DNA of 49,025 bases from Acanthaster planci (lineage: Eukaryota > Echinodermata > Asteroidea > Valvatida > Acanthasteridae): NCBI RefSeq assembly GCF_001949145.1, contig NW_019091487.1, positions 297,302 through 346,326 on the forward strand, in the 5' to 3' direction. The position numbers and the translations under genes were made by a program. Numbering within the stretch: the stretch's first letter is position 1; each line of letters starts with the position of its first letter. Below the pieces are notes generated by a model. The model was not told where the DNA came from and did no database searches. It saw only the letters and a list, made by a program, of their open reading frames with translations. Below are positions 21,589-32,940 of the stretch, one piece after another.

Positions 21589-21968
21589 GAAAAAAACACA
21601 CCTTCAAAGTTTGTACAATTGCAAGGGTTGGATTACTCAATTTTCCCATTACACTTGATAAGATTGGCCTTCCAAGTAGGACAGCTCTTTGAAGAGTAAA
21701 AATTGCCTCAATCCTCTTTCTTCCAACTTGTCGTCAAGATCCTGCTTGATTTAATTTGACTCTAAACAGTGCCCCTTGATAGTGTCAAATGAGTCCACAA
21801 ACCCTGCAATTAATTTACATACAGCCTTGCCTCCTCACTTGAATATCCCAGAGGAGCCAATACATTTAAAAGTTAAAGACTATGACACTAATATTACTAA
21901 TACGACCCTCCTGAGGCCACTGATTGGCTGATGATAAGTGCCCGAATCACTGTCTCATTTGCATAATT
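21589..21968. repeat. copy B of the 390-bp upstream block
   Basis: Near-identical to 18028-18416, including the module, ATTGGCTG and ATTTGCAT (21957-21964). It stops abruptly at 21968 and is joined directly to receptor coding sequence in an order not seen elsewhere in the array. Confidence 0.7.
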
Positions 21969-22090
21969 GCATTCAGCAAGAGGCCGATTGGTGCTATGCA
22001 CCAGACAGCATCATTAGTGATGACACTCAAGATGTCCTGTAGCCTATCAAAGTCTTCCGTGGCCTCAGCTATCTTTGTATTCTCATCCAT
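21969..22090 (-). pseudogene. 5' fragment of a receptor of the same family (copy 3)
   Basis: The ATG at 22090 opens MDENTKIAEATEDF and reads on into WCIAPIGLLLNA, the N-terminus and start of TM1 of the family, about 41 residues. At 21968 the homology ends and unrelated flank begins, so no receptor can be made. The last 35 bases match the sequence beside the assembly gap (20631-20665) with one mismatch. The fragment may therefore be the misplaced 5' end of receptor copy 2 rather than a true duplicate. Confidence 0.75.
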
Positions 22091-22800
22091 GGCATTGAGC
22101 TTGCCAACAAAGATTACAATGCAAAGTCTGAGGGATGAGTATTGTACGTAATTGGATGTGGTTAAAGTCTTTGCCGGTAAACAGCTGTACTGGTAAATGT
22201 GGCTGAGTGAAGCGTCAATCTGCCTGACACTTTGCACTAAGCGCCCAGTATGAAATCATCATGCCTTGGATAACCAAAACTTTGAGTTCATATTTCATTA
22301 GCTAAACCAACACACACGGGAGTGAGATCAGATAGCCTTTCTCTAGAGGTCTCACTTTGGAGGGAAGACATTTCCTCAATCACTTTGTCTTTTAACTTCC
22401 TGTGGAGATGTTACTTAGGAACTGAAATGAAAATAATTAATCCTGAGAAAACTGAAAGTTTGAGTTCATATTTCATAAGCAAAACCAACACACATATGCA
22501 TGAGGTCAGATAGCGCTTTAAAAGAGATCTTCACTTTGGAGAGTAGGCATTTCGTCAATCTCTTTGTCTTTTAACTTCCTGTAGAAATGTTGCTACGGAA
22601 TGTGGCAAATGAAATCCTTTGAGTGATTTCATGATTTCAAATGATTTGATGCATGAAACCACAGAATTTATTGAAAGTATTGAATTGGCCCACAAAATTT
22701 GTGATATATTTGCATTTAGCTTGAACTCGTAATTCTTCAGAAGGAATTTGAAATTACAGACAAAAAGTTTGAATTTCAAAACTTGAAATATTTAATATTT
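22091..22800. repeat. 5' flank with a tandemly doubled upstream module
   Basis: 22268-22400 and 22452-22580 are two copies, about 184 bases apart, of TTTGAGTTCATATTTCAT, AAACCAACACACA, GAGRTCAGATAGC and TTTGTCTTTTAACTTCCTGT. The outer one continues into the block shared with 21140-21380. The doubling is unique in the array. Confidence 0.6.
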
Positions 22801-23126
22801 ATGTGCTAAATATAAAGTAGCCTTATCCACTTGCCACCAGGGACTCCGGTTTTGGGCACAGTGTGTTTACACCTCATATCTAGGCACTCTCCTTTCCCTC
22901 GCCTTTAGTTGATTGTTGGACTCAGTTTGTAACTTTACCTCGTATCAGTTGATTTCTCATTTATTTACCTGTCGTGTTTGCCATTAAAAATTGAAAATAC
23001 TAGTGGAAAGCTTGTGCAGTTTGTAATCTCATTATTTGCCCAATTCTCTTTTTTTTTGCTGGTGGATATTCTTCCGTTGTAGCCATCTTTTCTTTCAATC
23101 ATCATTTGCTGCGTGTGGCTGTAACG
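22801..23126. other. intergenic, no recognised feature
   Basis: No coding potential, repeat or RNA gene was recognised in this short stretch. Confidence 0.35.
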
Positions 23127-23240
23127 TTTCTTTACCTCAAAGGATTTCTTACTGTTCAGTCTGCTCATCTGGTTAGGATGGATTTCCTTGGTTCTGGTGC
23201 ATGTAGACTTCTACTCGGACTGCTGACTGCAGAGGGCATC
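23127..23240 (-). pseudogene. orphan 3' tail of a lost receptor
   Basis: The sequence CAAAGGATTTCTTACTGTTC and what follows match the end of receptor copy 1 (10372-10460), meaning the last codons of the Gln-rich tail on the minus strand. At about 23240 the match stops, and the seven-helix part is absent. The adjoining 23243-23400 is instead similar to 41486-41670, next to the other orphan tail. It is the remnant of a deleted or incompletely copied receptor. Confidence 0.6.
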
Positions 23241-25232
23241 TTTGACTATAAAGAATGGTGCCTAAAGTTAAATGAACATTGGTTTAAATCAATTGAATGA
23301 CTCATACATACACATTTGCACACAGTTTAATGTGGATCTTTTAGTGGTAGATGATGGTTGGATTCTACTTGAGTTAGTTTGTTGATACTTTAGTCAGTCC
23401 TTCATTTTAAAGGAGCGTGATTGCACAGGCTCTCCTACTGCGCTCTTCAACACTCCTAACGGAGCGTACAAAGTCGCACCCCTAAAGAAATTTAAGAGCA
23501 CTTTACAAATAACGAACGATATGACAAACACAGTGGATATCATCACCAAAAAAGGACTGTGATTCGTTTGTAACTTACGATTTCACATTTATCCCGCCCC
23601 GACTTTCATATGTAATATGTAGACCTATAATTATTGTGGGAAAATATTACGATCATTGCATCGCAAGCGCGGCCTGCTTCCAACTGCCAGCTGGCCCCGT
23701 AGGCCCTGGCATGTACATGTAGCATGCATACTGTACACTGTACATATGCTAGCATGTGCATGTGTGTCGCACGTAGTTTCGCTGTACATGGTACAATCTG
23801 TTACGTGTTTTCGGAGAATGTTCTTTTTTTATGCCATGAGCTATGGAGCTTTAATGCATGCTGTTGTCAACAAATATCAAGTTGCTAGATTCTCTGATTA
23901 ACTACATGCAGCTGCTTTGGCTAGCAGCTGGAACAGCTATTGCTTTCCTTATTTTTTTTTGCTTTTTGGCTTTTCGCAAGTTGCGGAAAAGGCATTCTTT
24001 TTGTAAAGAGTTTTTTTGAGGGGGGATTTTTTGCATTTTGCGAAAAAGGAATTCTAATCATTCTGGTTTTTTTTAGCTGTTTCAGACATTGGCCAAAACA
24101 GCTTTTGTTTTAAAAAAAAAATGTTTTCCTTTGTTTTCGTTCTTTTTTCACTTTTTGCCTATAGAAATAACACAGGGTCATTCCACACATGACTTTTGCC
24201 TCCTCCTTAGGGCTGATCCCTTTCAAACCTTGCACATAGTCTACCATCTGAAGACGTGTGCCGAATCATGACATTAACATGACGTCATCACCTGATTTAT
24301 TATGGGATTTTGAATATTTAATTGTTCCCTCTTTGTTTTGTACACATTTTGAAAGCTCTTTTAGGCCACTTAGCAATCTTGCAACTTCAACCTACTTTCA
24401 ACGGTGTTAGTTTTCAACACAATAGTATTCCTCTAAACATGCACCTGTGACGTCATACAACACTCGAGCACCCTCTGCCGATTGGTTGAAAAATTTGAAA
24501 AATCTCTCAAAGAGATGTCTGGGGTGAAGCTTGTCATAATTGCTTGAAAATTGATAAATACAATTACCCTAACGCCTGCAACCTTTTTGCAAAAAAATCG
24601 GGCTGATGATGTTATTGGACCGGAAGTTATAACGAAAAGACCTGAAAATCATTAAAAATTGTTTAAAAATCTATCAATACAGGGTGCACCCATGCAAATA
24701 GTCCAGAAATATGTCCGCCAAGCTCATTAATTAAAGTTCTGCACTCAAAATATTCTATATCAGAGAGTCCTGAGAGCCATGGAATTGGGGAATTGAAGAA
24801 ATATTGCACTAAACCCCTGGCCTGGACTCAGGGCTTCCAATTCTTCTGAGCAATTTGGATGCAGTCGGGTCAGACAGTGTCACTACATGTATTTAGCCGT
24901 TTGCAGTGGGATGCATTTTCAAAATGGCTACTTTTCGGGGCAGTGAAATATCCTTCATTTTAGGGTTGGTCTGTTTTGGGTGAGAATTTCTCAAAAATTC
25001 ACCGATCAACCCACTAAAAATTGAAAGGAAAATGAAAGAGGACATGTCAAACATTTTTTCTGTCCAGTTGGACACCTGTGAGAGTTGTTAGTATTTTTTA
25101 AAAAAATTTAAAATATAAGGATTTATTAATATTTTTGGTTTTTATAGGAATTTACTTATAGGGGTGCACCCTACAGGCTGCTTGCTGATGATGTCAAGTA
25201 CATTAGGATTTCTTGCTTTTCAGTTTGCTTAT
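23241..25232. other. intergenic; scattered repeats only
   Basis: 23243-23400 resembles 41486-41670. 24275-24420 is a copy of the CRE-containing repeat of 17 kb. 24900-25045 is a weak relative of the repeat at 1875-2560. The part 23440-24270 shows no recognised feature apart from TACATGTA words near 23710 and poly-T runs near 23950-24110. Confidence 0.45.
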
Positions 25233-26734
25233 CTAGTTGAGATGGGTGTTTTGGTTCTACTGGATGTGAATTTCGACTTGGTCTGTGGGCTACTGGCAGA
25301 CATCTTGGCTTTGTTTCATTTCTTGCTGTTCACTCTGCTTTTCTGGTTGATGAGGGTGTCTTGGCTGTGGTGAATTTGCACAATGACATCTTCTGCTTGC
25401 TGTTGTGGGACTTGATCTTGGTGGATTACTTGCAGTTCAAACTCCTCTTGTTGATGTCGATTATCTTGGCTTCTCTGGATGTGGCTTTCTATCTGTACCT
25501 GTTCTGTTGGCTCCTGTGGGACATCTTGGTCTTGGTGGAGTACTTGCAGCTCAAACTCCTCTCGTTGATATGAAATATCTTGTCTTCTGTGGACGTGGAC
25601 CTCAAGCTGGTCTGTTGGCTGATGTTGGATGTCTGGTTCTTGAGGGATTTCTTGATTAAGTTCATTCTGCTCTTCTGGGGGTTTTGGAGTGTCATGGCTT
25701 TTGTTGGTTTCTCACAGTTCCATCTTTTCTTGTGTTTGCTGTGGAGTATTTTGCTGTTTCCGTAAATATTGACAAAGGCATTTAGGATGGAGGCAAGACA
25801 ATGCCTCCGTGAAGACTTGCCGGTATTCTGAATTAATTCCGCTGTACACCAGAGGGTCCACTGAACAATTAAGCAGTTGAAAAATATATTGCACCAAATC
25901 CAAAATAGTTGCTGAATGTACTTGTTCAATAAGGCTGAGGTCAGACAGGTTGGACCAACTGATGACTAACACCAAGATCAATTCTGCAATGTTTATGGCA
26001 TTAAGAGCAGTGAAGACAACAGTGTTTACAATGAGCATGACAACCACTCGTCGCAGTCGATGGTTGTCATTATTTGTGGATGTAATCTGCGGTTGCTACC
26101 TTAGTTTCTTGACAACACAAGCGTAGAGGAAGGTAACAGTGAACAGACAAGCAGCATTTATTAACACGTTGAGAACACTCCCAGTATTTATTCCTATATC
26201 TCCTCCCCATCGGATTGCCGAATAACATGCAGACCCTGTAATGACCGCGATGACCCATAGTTTGGCCAGTCTTTTGGCTGCCTGAGCTTTGTTGGATTCT
26301 GTTCTGTGCTTCAGGGGATAGCAGACAGCGTGGAACCTCTCAAAAGCCAATGCAATTACTATGAGATATGAAGCCATGGTGCCTGAATAGCCCATACATT
26401 CTAGAATGGAATCACGCACCTTACTTGTACTGGGTCCCACTGACCAAATGAACCCACATGTGAGGGCTATGCTGTCAGCCATTGCTAGATTGCACAAATA
26501 GACATTGACGACAGTGCGCATGGATGGGACACATGCCACAACATACAGGAATGTTGCATTCAACAAGAGACCGATTGGTGCTATATACCAAGTAACTTCA
26601 TTGATGATGTCATTGGTGATGTAATATTGCCTGTCATATTGTTCCCAGGCATCAGCTATCTCTGTGTCCTCCTCCATGGCTGTTGCATTGAACTTGTTCT
26701 CAACACAAACAGATAAAAATGACAAAGGTTCCAT
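25233..26734 (-). pseudogene. class A GPCR pseudogene (copy 4)
   Basis: A full-length member of the family broken by several lesions. Possible starts are ATG at 26734 or at 26677 (MEEDTEIADAWEQY). TM1-TM5 read through cleanly to KKLR, then TAG at 26096-26098 replaces the Gln of KKLRQQPQ. The frame is open again through TM6, TM7 (DPLVYSG) and the Cys cluster to TGA at 25712-25714, again at a Gln position. The Gln-rich tail then continues for more than 100 codons until a one-base deletion in a C run (about 25354-25358). Beyond it the ancestral frame has TAG at 25290-25292, also in place of Gln. A truncated product ending in TM5 would not be a working receptor. So much intact frame suggests the inactivation is young. 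The first stop sits in an AGG-TAG-CAA-CCG context. Confidence 0.85.
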
Positions 26735-28200
26735 GATTGAGTGTTAAACTTACACCAGTAGCCTAATTTCTCTGCCAGTGAATATGTACATGTGTGTCTG
26801 GTTAGATCTTTAAGCCATCTGACTGTTGCATTGCACTAAGTTAATGCTACAGACATAATCATTCCTCACAAAACTGAAACTGTAATGTTTGTTAATCATA
26901 TTTCACATGCTTGACAAAGTCTATGGGAATGAGATCAGATTTCCAAAGAGGAATGCGTACAAGCGGTAACAGTCCCTTTGTCTTCTAACTTTCTGTCAAG
27001 GAGATGCATATGAGTGGGGTCATATGAAAGGATTTTAAAGTTTCTTTATTTGAAATGATTTGCTGCTTAAAAGGGCCTGTAAAATGTTGATTTGACCAGA
27101 AATCCTACAATCTTAGCTTTTGACCGGGCTGTCACTAATACCAACCTCTTGAGGCCACTCATAGGCTTATTTTATTGGCTGGTTTCCATCATTAATATTC
27201 ATTAAGCGGTACTTCATTTCCATGTTTCAACATTGCCACATTAGGAAGTAAGAGTCTAAAGATACCCCAGTCCAGCTTCATGTATCGGCTCACAAGTTCC
27301 AATTCAAGACGCTCAAATTGATCCCAGGTTTGTTGTGTAATTGGAAGGTAATCTCTTGATAAAAATGTTAACAAAACAAGGAAACATGAACAGGAAGTAC
27401 ATGTACAATAATCCTTTTCCACATGTATTCAACCATGAAGGTGTCGGGAGGTACTGTTATTAGCCCTTTTCCTGTGGTCAATTTCTTGTCCTTATTTCAG
27501 ATGGAATTGTTTCACTTATGCTTCCTATCAGTGGTGTCCTCACCTCCCGTTAAGTATTATTCTGTAGTTTCCGGTACTACGCTTTTATGGTACCTTGCGA
27601 ATGGTCATGACTTTGGACTCTTGTCAGCATCAATTCATCTTTCGGAAACTGAAATCAGAGGAACACTATACTACCGTTCATTGCTTGCATGGCTGCAACT
27701 AAAAACACGACTGAGATTGAATATGCTATTGCATTCTAAAGCACAAATTGTCAAGCAAAATGTGTAACATGTAAAAGTACACGTACATGTACTTATGTGG
27801 AGTTGAAATTATTTGAAATATACCATTCAATTTTAACAATTTTTAGGTACTAGTACAGTTGAAATAATTATGTATATGTATTTTTAAATTGCATACATGT
27901 ACAATACAGTTTGGAAATATTTTGAACTCCACTTCTTGTTTAACATTTGCTCACTAAATTATTCTGGGACAACCGACAAAACAGTCTTGCTATGGAGATG
28001 TAGGATTGACTTTTGGACATACATTTCCTTGCTGCTGTTTTATTGCCTTTGTGTTCATTTTGTTTACACGAGAACTTCGGCAGCTTGCCAAAATGGGCAC
28101 GTTTGCCAAATCAAGAGCATAGGGCATGCTTGCCCGAATCCTTGCCAAGCTTGGCAGCTGTGGGCCCAAATCTTTGGCATGCTTGCCATCCGTTGAACTA
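26735..28200. promoter_or_regulatory. 5' flank of pseudogene copy 4, then intergenic
   Basis: The conserved module lies at 26935-26998 and TTATTGGCTGG at about 27173. 27410-27660 repeats the flank block seen at 12590-12850, 16610-16890, 18690-18945 and 43200-43460. From 27780 the sequence is AT-rich with TACATGTA words. No gene was recognised; the open frames are short and fall inside duplicated flank. Confidence 0.4.
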
Positions 28201-28440
28201 GCCCCACCGGAACAAGAGGGTGCTAGCCAAAGTGTTTGTGCTCAGTTGTATATTATATGCCTAAATTATTAATATAACCAATCAGCCCCACCAGAACAGG
28301 AGGGTGCCTGGTGTAAGATTAAACACACAGATTACAATTTTGAAAGCACGCCGTTTTTCACCGCTGGCACGTGTGGTTGAATAAGCCCCACCAGAACAAG
28401 AGGGTGCTTGGTGTACCCATCCTAAGATTAAACACAACAG
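28201..28440. repeat. three spaced copies of a short unknown repeat
   Basis: GCCCCACCRGAACARGAGGG occurs at 28201, 28285 and 28385. In the last two it is followed by TGCYTGGTGTA and AAGATTAAACACA. Spacing is 84 and 100 bases. No coding sense was seen. Confidence 0.65.
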
Positions 28441-31400
28441 ATTAAAAGTTAACATACAAGTTCAGAGTTTAACATAAGACAAAGTTTACCATAAGAAACA
28501 TTTCCAAATTAAAGTGTTCACCATTTTAGCTTTTTATCATTTTAGCTTGAATTGAGGCCGTGCCTGTGGCTCCCAGCCAATTCCTGATCATAGTTTTTGT
28601 TCTACTATGGTCTGGTGGTGAAGTGGAGGTGGCGGGTTTATTTTAGCAAGCAGCGGCTTTGGAAGGCTATGCCGAAGTGGCCTTTATGCGCTAGCAATTC
28701 AGCGCGCGTCTCTTGATAAATAAATTCTTTATGGATGTCGCCTTCCCCGAGCAGTTCCTTCCTGGCCTCAGCTACCTGTCAGGGTTTTCTCAATAGTTTT
28801 CAGGACTAAAACGTTTTGGGGTATACTTGTGTTGCAATCAGTCGCACAGACTTTGGACTCTGCAATATACATTGTAATTTTTTTGAAACTAAAATCCAAG
28901 GATCGGAGTTACCAACGACACTGAACTATTTTCTTTCTCTTGCTGATGCAGCTGCAATTTGAAACACACAACTGAGACTAAATATATGTATTCCTAAGTG
29001 TAACTTGTCAAGCAGGAAGTACAGCGTGTTCTATCTTGTGCAGAGTACAATTGTTTGAAATATATACTACAGTTGTAGTTCAGTGGAAAAATAGGTTATC
29101 AGGAACAATGCTCAGGAATTTCAGGCAAACCATATAAATGTAGAACTCTACTTTGTTAAGATGATGTATTAATTAATGTTTTTTTCAGATTTTGTTAGCG
29201 AATACTTTATTTTGTAATAATGGACTCATCCATAAATTTGGTTAAACATTGTAACTTTGAAGTGACTGAGTAGCAGGAATTTTTTGCGTGCAGAGGACAT
29301 GCCTGGAATGTTTATTCCAATATTTTCCAAATTCCAAAATTTATTTCAAATGAATGGATGAAATTTCGGGGTGTATCTTTCATCCCTGTCCATCGGAATG
29401 GAACAGACCGTGAGTTTCACAACTGCGACCACTGCCGGCTGTTAAGGAGTTTACCACTGACGTCACTCTGTGATGTAGATGATGATGATGGCATGGAGTG
29501 AACATATAGTGCTACCTAGTCCAGTCCAGCAACTTCATCAGACCTCTGGACTTTGATCCAAGTGACATCACTTAGAAACAAGTCACTTATATTGCTGTCA
29601 TGCTTATTAACTCTGCTGTGGTAAAGCAGTAGTGTGATTTGGAAGTGTCGTTAATGACAAATCATTTAACAGAGAAAGTAAATTTCTAGCTATTTCTAGC
29701 AAATAGAAGTTCAGTTCACGCAACCAGAGTTACAGACATTCAATCTTTTTAATATTCACAGAGTCCGTAAAGAGAAATTTAAGTTTTAAGAAATCTACTT
29801 TTGTTAGATATGCCACTCATGATCGACAGTATTCATCTGTGACCCTGAGCAAGCATTATAAACAAAACACAAAAATCTGTTGGAGAAACTCAGACTTAAA
29901 CATGTACAAACACATGAGAAAATAATGCGCCTTCAAAGTTCATAAAAGTACAAGGGACGAATTACCCACTTTTCCCCAATTTTTTGGTTACACATATAAT
30001 TAGAATGAAGCTTCCAAAGAGGTCAGCACTTTGAAGAGTTAAAATTCCCTCAATCCAAAATTGAATGATTTGATTCTAAACATTGCCCTTTGACAATGTT
30101 GAGCAGGTCCACAAGCCCTGATTAATATGCATACAGAATCATCTCCTTGCTTACATACACCAAAAAGAACCAATCTATTCAAATCAGAGACTATGACCCT
30201 GCTATTATACTTGTTACCATTCCAAAATTATCTTGGGATATGTTACAGCGGACTGCATGTATATCTGGAATGGCACCCCCAGATCCTAGTAACAAAGACT
30301 ATGAATCAAACACCATACAAAATGAGTCCCACACTTGTGAGTTTCTTTCTTGACTCTTACTTTCAATTCGAGTACAGAGAGTGTCTAATCCACAATATTT
30401 TTTAGTATTCTTATCTGCACAATACAATTTATGACTTTTTCACTCCTTAACTTGAATTTAGTAATTTCTTTACATCGTATCCAATTCACATTACTCCTGT
30501 GGGGATATTTTGGAAATGACAACTACAAAGTTACCAGAAACAAATTGTTGTAAAATAGTACAGAGTCATTAAACAAATGAAGTTATAAAGATACATGTAC
30601 CACCCAATTAAGCTATACATGTAGCTATGGCTCTGAAAGGGCTTCGGCTGCATTAAGGAAGTGAGTCGACATTTCAGGTAGCTGTGATTTCCCACATAAC
30701 TTCAACTCTTGTCTTCCTGGTAGACATGGCCTCATCAAGTTGAGATGGTCAGAGCCCAGTGACTACATGTATATGCAAGGACTTTGGCATTTCTTGCACC
30801 AAACAGCCATCTACATGTATGTACAAATGTACATAAGGAATAATTCATCCAAAACCCATCAAATCTTCCCAAAATTATGTTACAAGATTTAGCGTCTCAG
30901 ACAAATTACTAGATATCTTGTCATATATCTTATTTTAATCAGATAAGTCAATCTAAAATAATTATAATTATCTTCAGGAATATGCTCATTCAAATTTCTC
31001 AGATTGAAACGAACAAATCAACATTGCTTATTTGTATTAACTCTTCTCAGTTTGCTCAGAATTACTTGTTTATGGATCATATTTCATACTTTCTACAAGT
31101 TCTTAATTTCAGTTCACATCAACTTTACCATTATTATGCAGGATCAGTCTCAATTTCAAGCAAAATCATCTCTAAACGAAACCTTAGATTTGAACCCTTA
31201 CAGTTATTTCTCAAGATCCGTGATCGGGGGAGCTGGAGGCAGATTGTAGCTGGCCAAGAGGATCAGGATAATGGTAGAAGAGTTTGGCCTGTATTTGCCA
31301 AAACTCACTGGTCGATTGGGACTGATTTCCCATCAGACGGAATGGGACTGAATTTCTCCCGCTTGATTTCTACTGCTGCAATCTCTCAGACCTGCCACTT

Positions 31401-32025
31401 CACCCTCTCTTAAGCAATCCAAAATAACGACTGTCTCTCACCCTCTCGAATCTCTAACATATAGCTCTATAAAACACAATGGATTTGCAACAAGGTATGT
31501 TTTCTTGTGGAAATACGTCAGTGCATTACACAATATATCTGGGCGTTTTCCGAACGATAACCATGGCTGGGGATAAAACAACTTCCGTAAGACCAGTAGG
31601 GGGTTGTGGTGAATGGCCACACCTAAAATGTGTGTGGCTGCAGGAAATATACACGGGAAAAGATAACTGTTGATTGGACAAAAACGTTTGGAAGGCTCAA
31701 TGTTGCACAGGGGTGTGCACCACACGCAGATTTATCATTAAAAATACACACAGTTAAACAACTCTGATGTATAATGTAACAATACAGACACCAACCTCCT
31801 TAGGCCACTAATGTGTTCCATTGATGGGCTGGTTTCTTCCCTTATGTTTAATTGATCTCTTGTTATGATATAAAATCATAAAGAAATTAACAAAACGGAG
31901 CAAAATGAAGCACAGGAAATTGCCTATTCATCCAGCCATGAAGGTGTCATCGGGAATATTGCTTTACACTTCTTAAGTTGTTATGGGTGCATTATACATG
32001 TACATACATGGACTAGTAATTAGAT
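28441..32025. other. long intergenic stretch, duplicated flank fragments
   Basis: 28775-28930 and 29985-30130 resemble pieces of the receptor flanks: TTTTCTCAATAGTTTTCAG, then the upstream module CTTCCAAAGAGGTCAGCACT without a receptor. 31790-31870 recalls the CCAAT region. Open frames at 30982-31413 (143 codons, plus) and 31438-31725 (95 codons, minus) have no recognisable family or splice context and are not called as genes. Confidence 0.4.
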
Positions 32026-32158
32026 CACTAGTGCATGTTTATGTCCTTGAGGACTGTGAATGACCAGAAGAGGGTCCTATTTCCTGGACGGCCTTGGGAA
32101 GGAGGACCCTCTCCTCTGGTCACTCACAGGCCTGAGGGGGCATATGTGTGCACTAGTG
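32026..32158. mobile_element. foldback / MITE-like element
   Basis: Imperfect inverted repeat with arms of about 53-56 bases (32026-32078 and 32103-32158) and a 24-base centre. The ends are CACTAGTGCA and TGCACTAGTG. The inner arms GACCAGAAGAGGGTCCT and AGGACCCTCTCCTCTGGTC pair well. No clear target-site duplication was seen, so the assignment to a DNA-transposon derivative is inferred from shape only. Confidence 0.5.
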
Positions 32159-32940
32159 ACCAAATTTGGCCAGTCCTTGTTTTATAACACACCTCAAACT
32201 AGAAAAATATTCTTTCAGGGTTTTAACTGTTTTAATTGAATTTGGTTATTGCACTCTCTGGGTCAACAATTTTCCAGACTAGTGCCTGACTGGGTAAAAG
32301 TCTCTGGAATTGATGCGCGCACAATGTCTAGGGCACACGTCGAGTCACGCTGACGCCAAAGTTATGTACACGCCTATATTGGTGAATTACATGTGACCTT
32401 ATTTCAGCCAACCAGGATGAGGAACCAGGAAGAGGTGTATTGTTGAATATAAAGTGCAGGTAAATGATGTAACACCATTGTTGCAGACAGGATTGTTTCA
32501 CTGCTGCTTTTTATCAGTTCTGTCCTCACCTACTGTCAACTTTTCCGGCACTACATAATTTTAGGTTTTGTCAGGACTGCATGTACATGTAAGCTTTGTG
32601 GGGTACTTAGGACCCTCCCTAATTTTCAGTGTTAGGCGGAGCGGAGCTTGGGGTTCAATTTTCCTTGTGAAAGGTTTTGCTTTGCCTCTAGTAATAACTA
32701 GTTATTGATGCATTTAAAGACGGAAATTATTTTTTGAAAAAAATGTCATATGTGAGGGTAGACTTCCATTTGGCTCAACCCCCCTTCCAACCCTTTTCTA
32801 CCAGGTACATGTACTGGTATCCCCCTTCTTGTGAAGGTTGCATGTATATCTGCTCTGTGGTAATTATAAGAGCCCTTCATTTTTATCATCTTATTGCTTT
32901 TGCCTCTTAAGATTTCTTACAGTTTAGTGTGCTCATCCAG
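32159..32940. other. 3' flank of receptor copy 5
   Basis: Non-coding. 32470-32900 parallels 18690-19290, the 3' flank of receptor copy 2. Just beyond the stop, the minus strand still reads as the ancestral tail end (CTGGATGAGCACACTAAACTG, cf. copy 1), showing that the stop at 32941 arose from a CAA to TAA change. Confidence 0.5.

Noticed and set aside
25361-25659. Long plus-strand frames opposite the receptor tails (also at 32929-33485 and 39230-39591)
   Set aside because: They are shadows of the Gln-rich tail repeats on the minus strand; the repeats in the tail create repeats in every frame.
28201-28440. CRISPR-like spaced repeats
   Set aside because: Only three degenerate copies with uneven spacing, in an animal genome; this is an ordinary short repeat.
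30982-31413. 143-codon open frame on the plus strand
   Set aside because: No recognisable domain; the composition changes halfway and overlapping frames are equally open.
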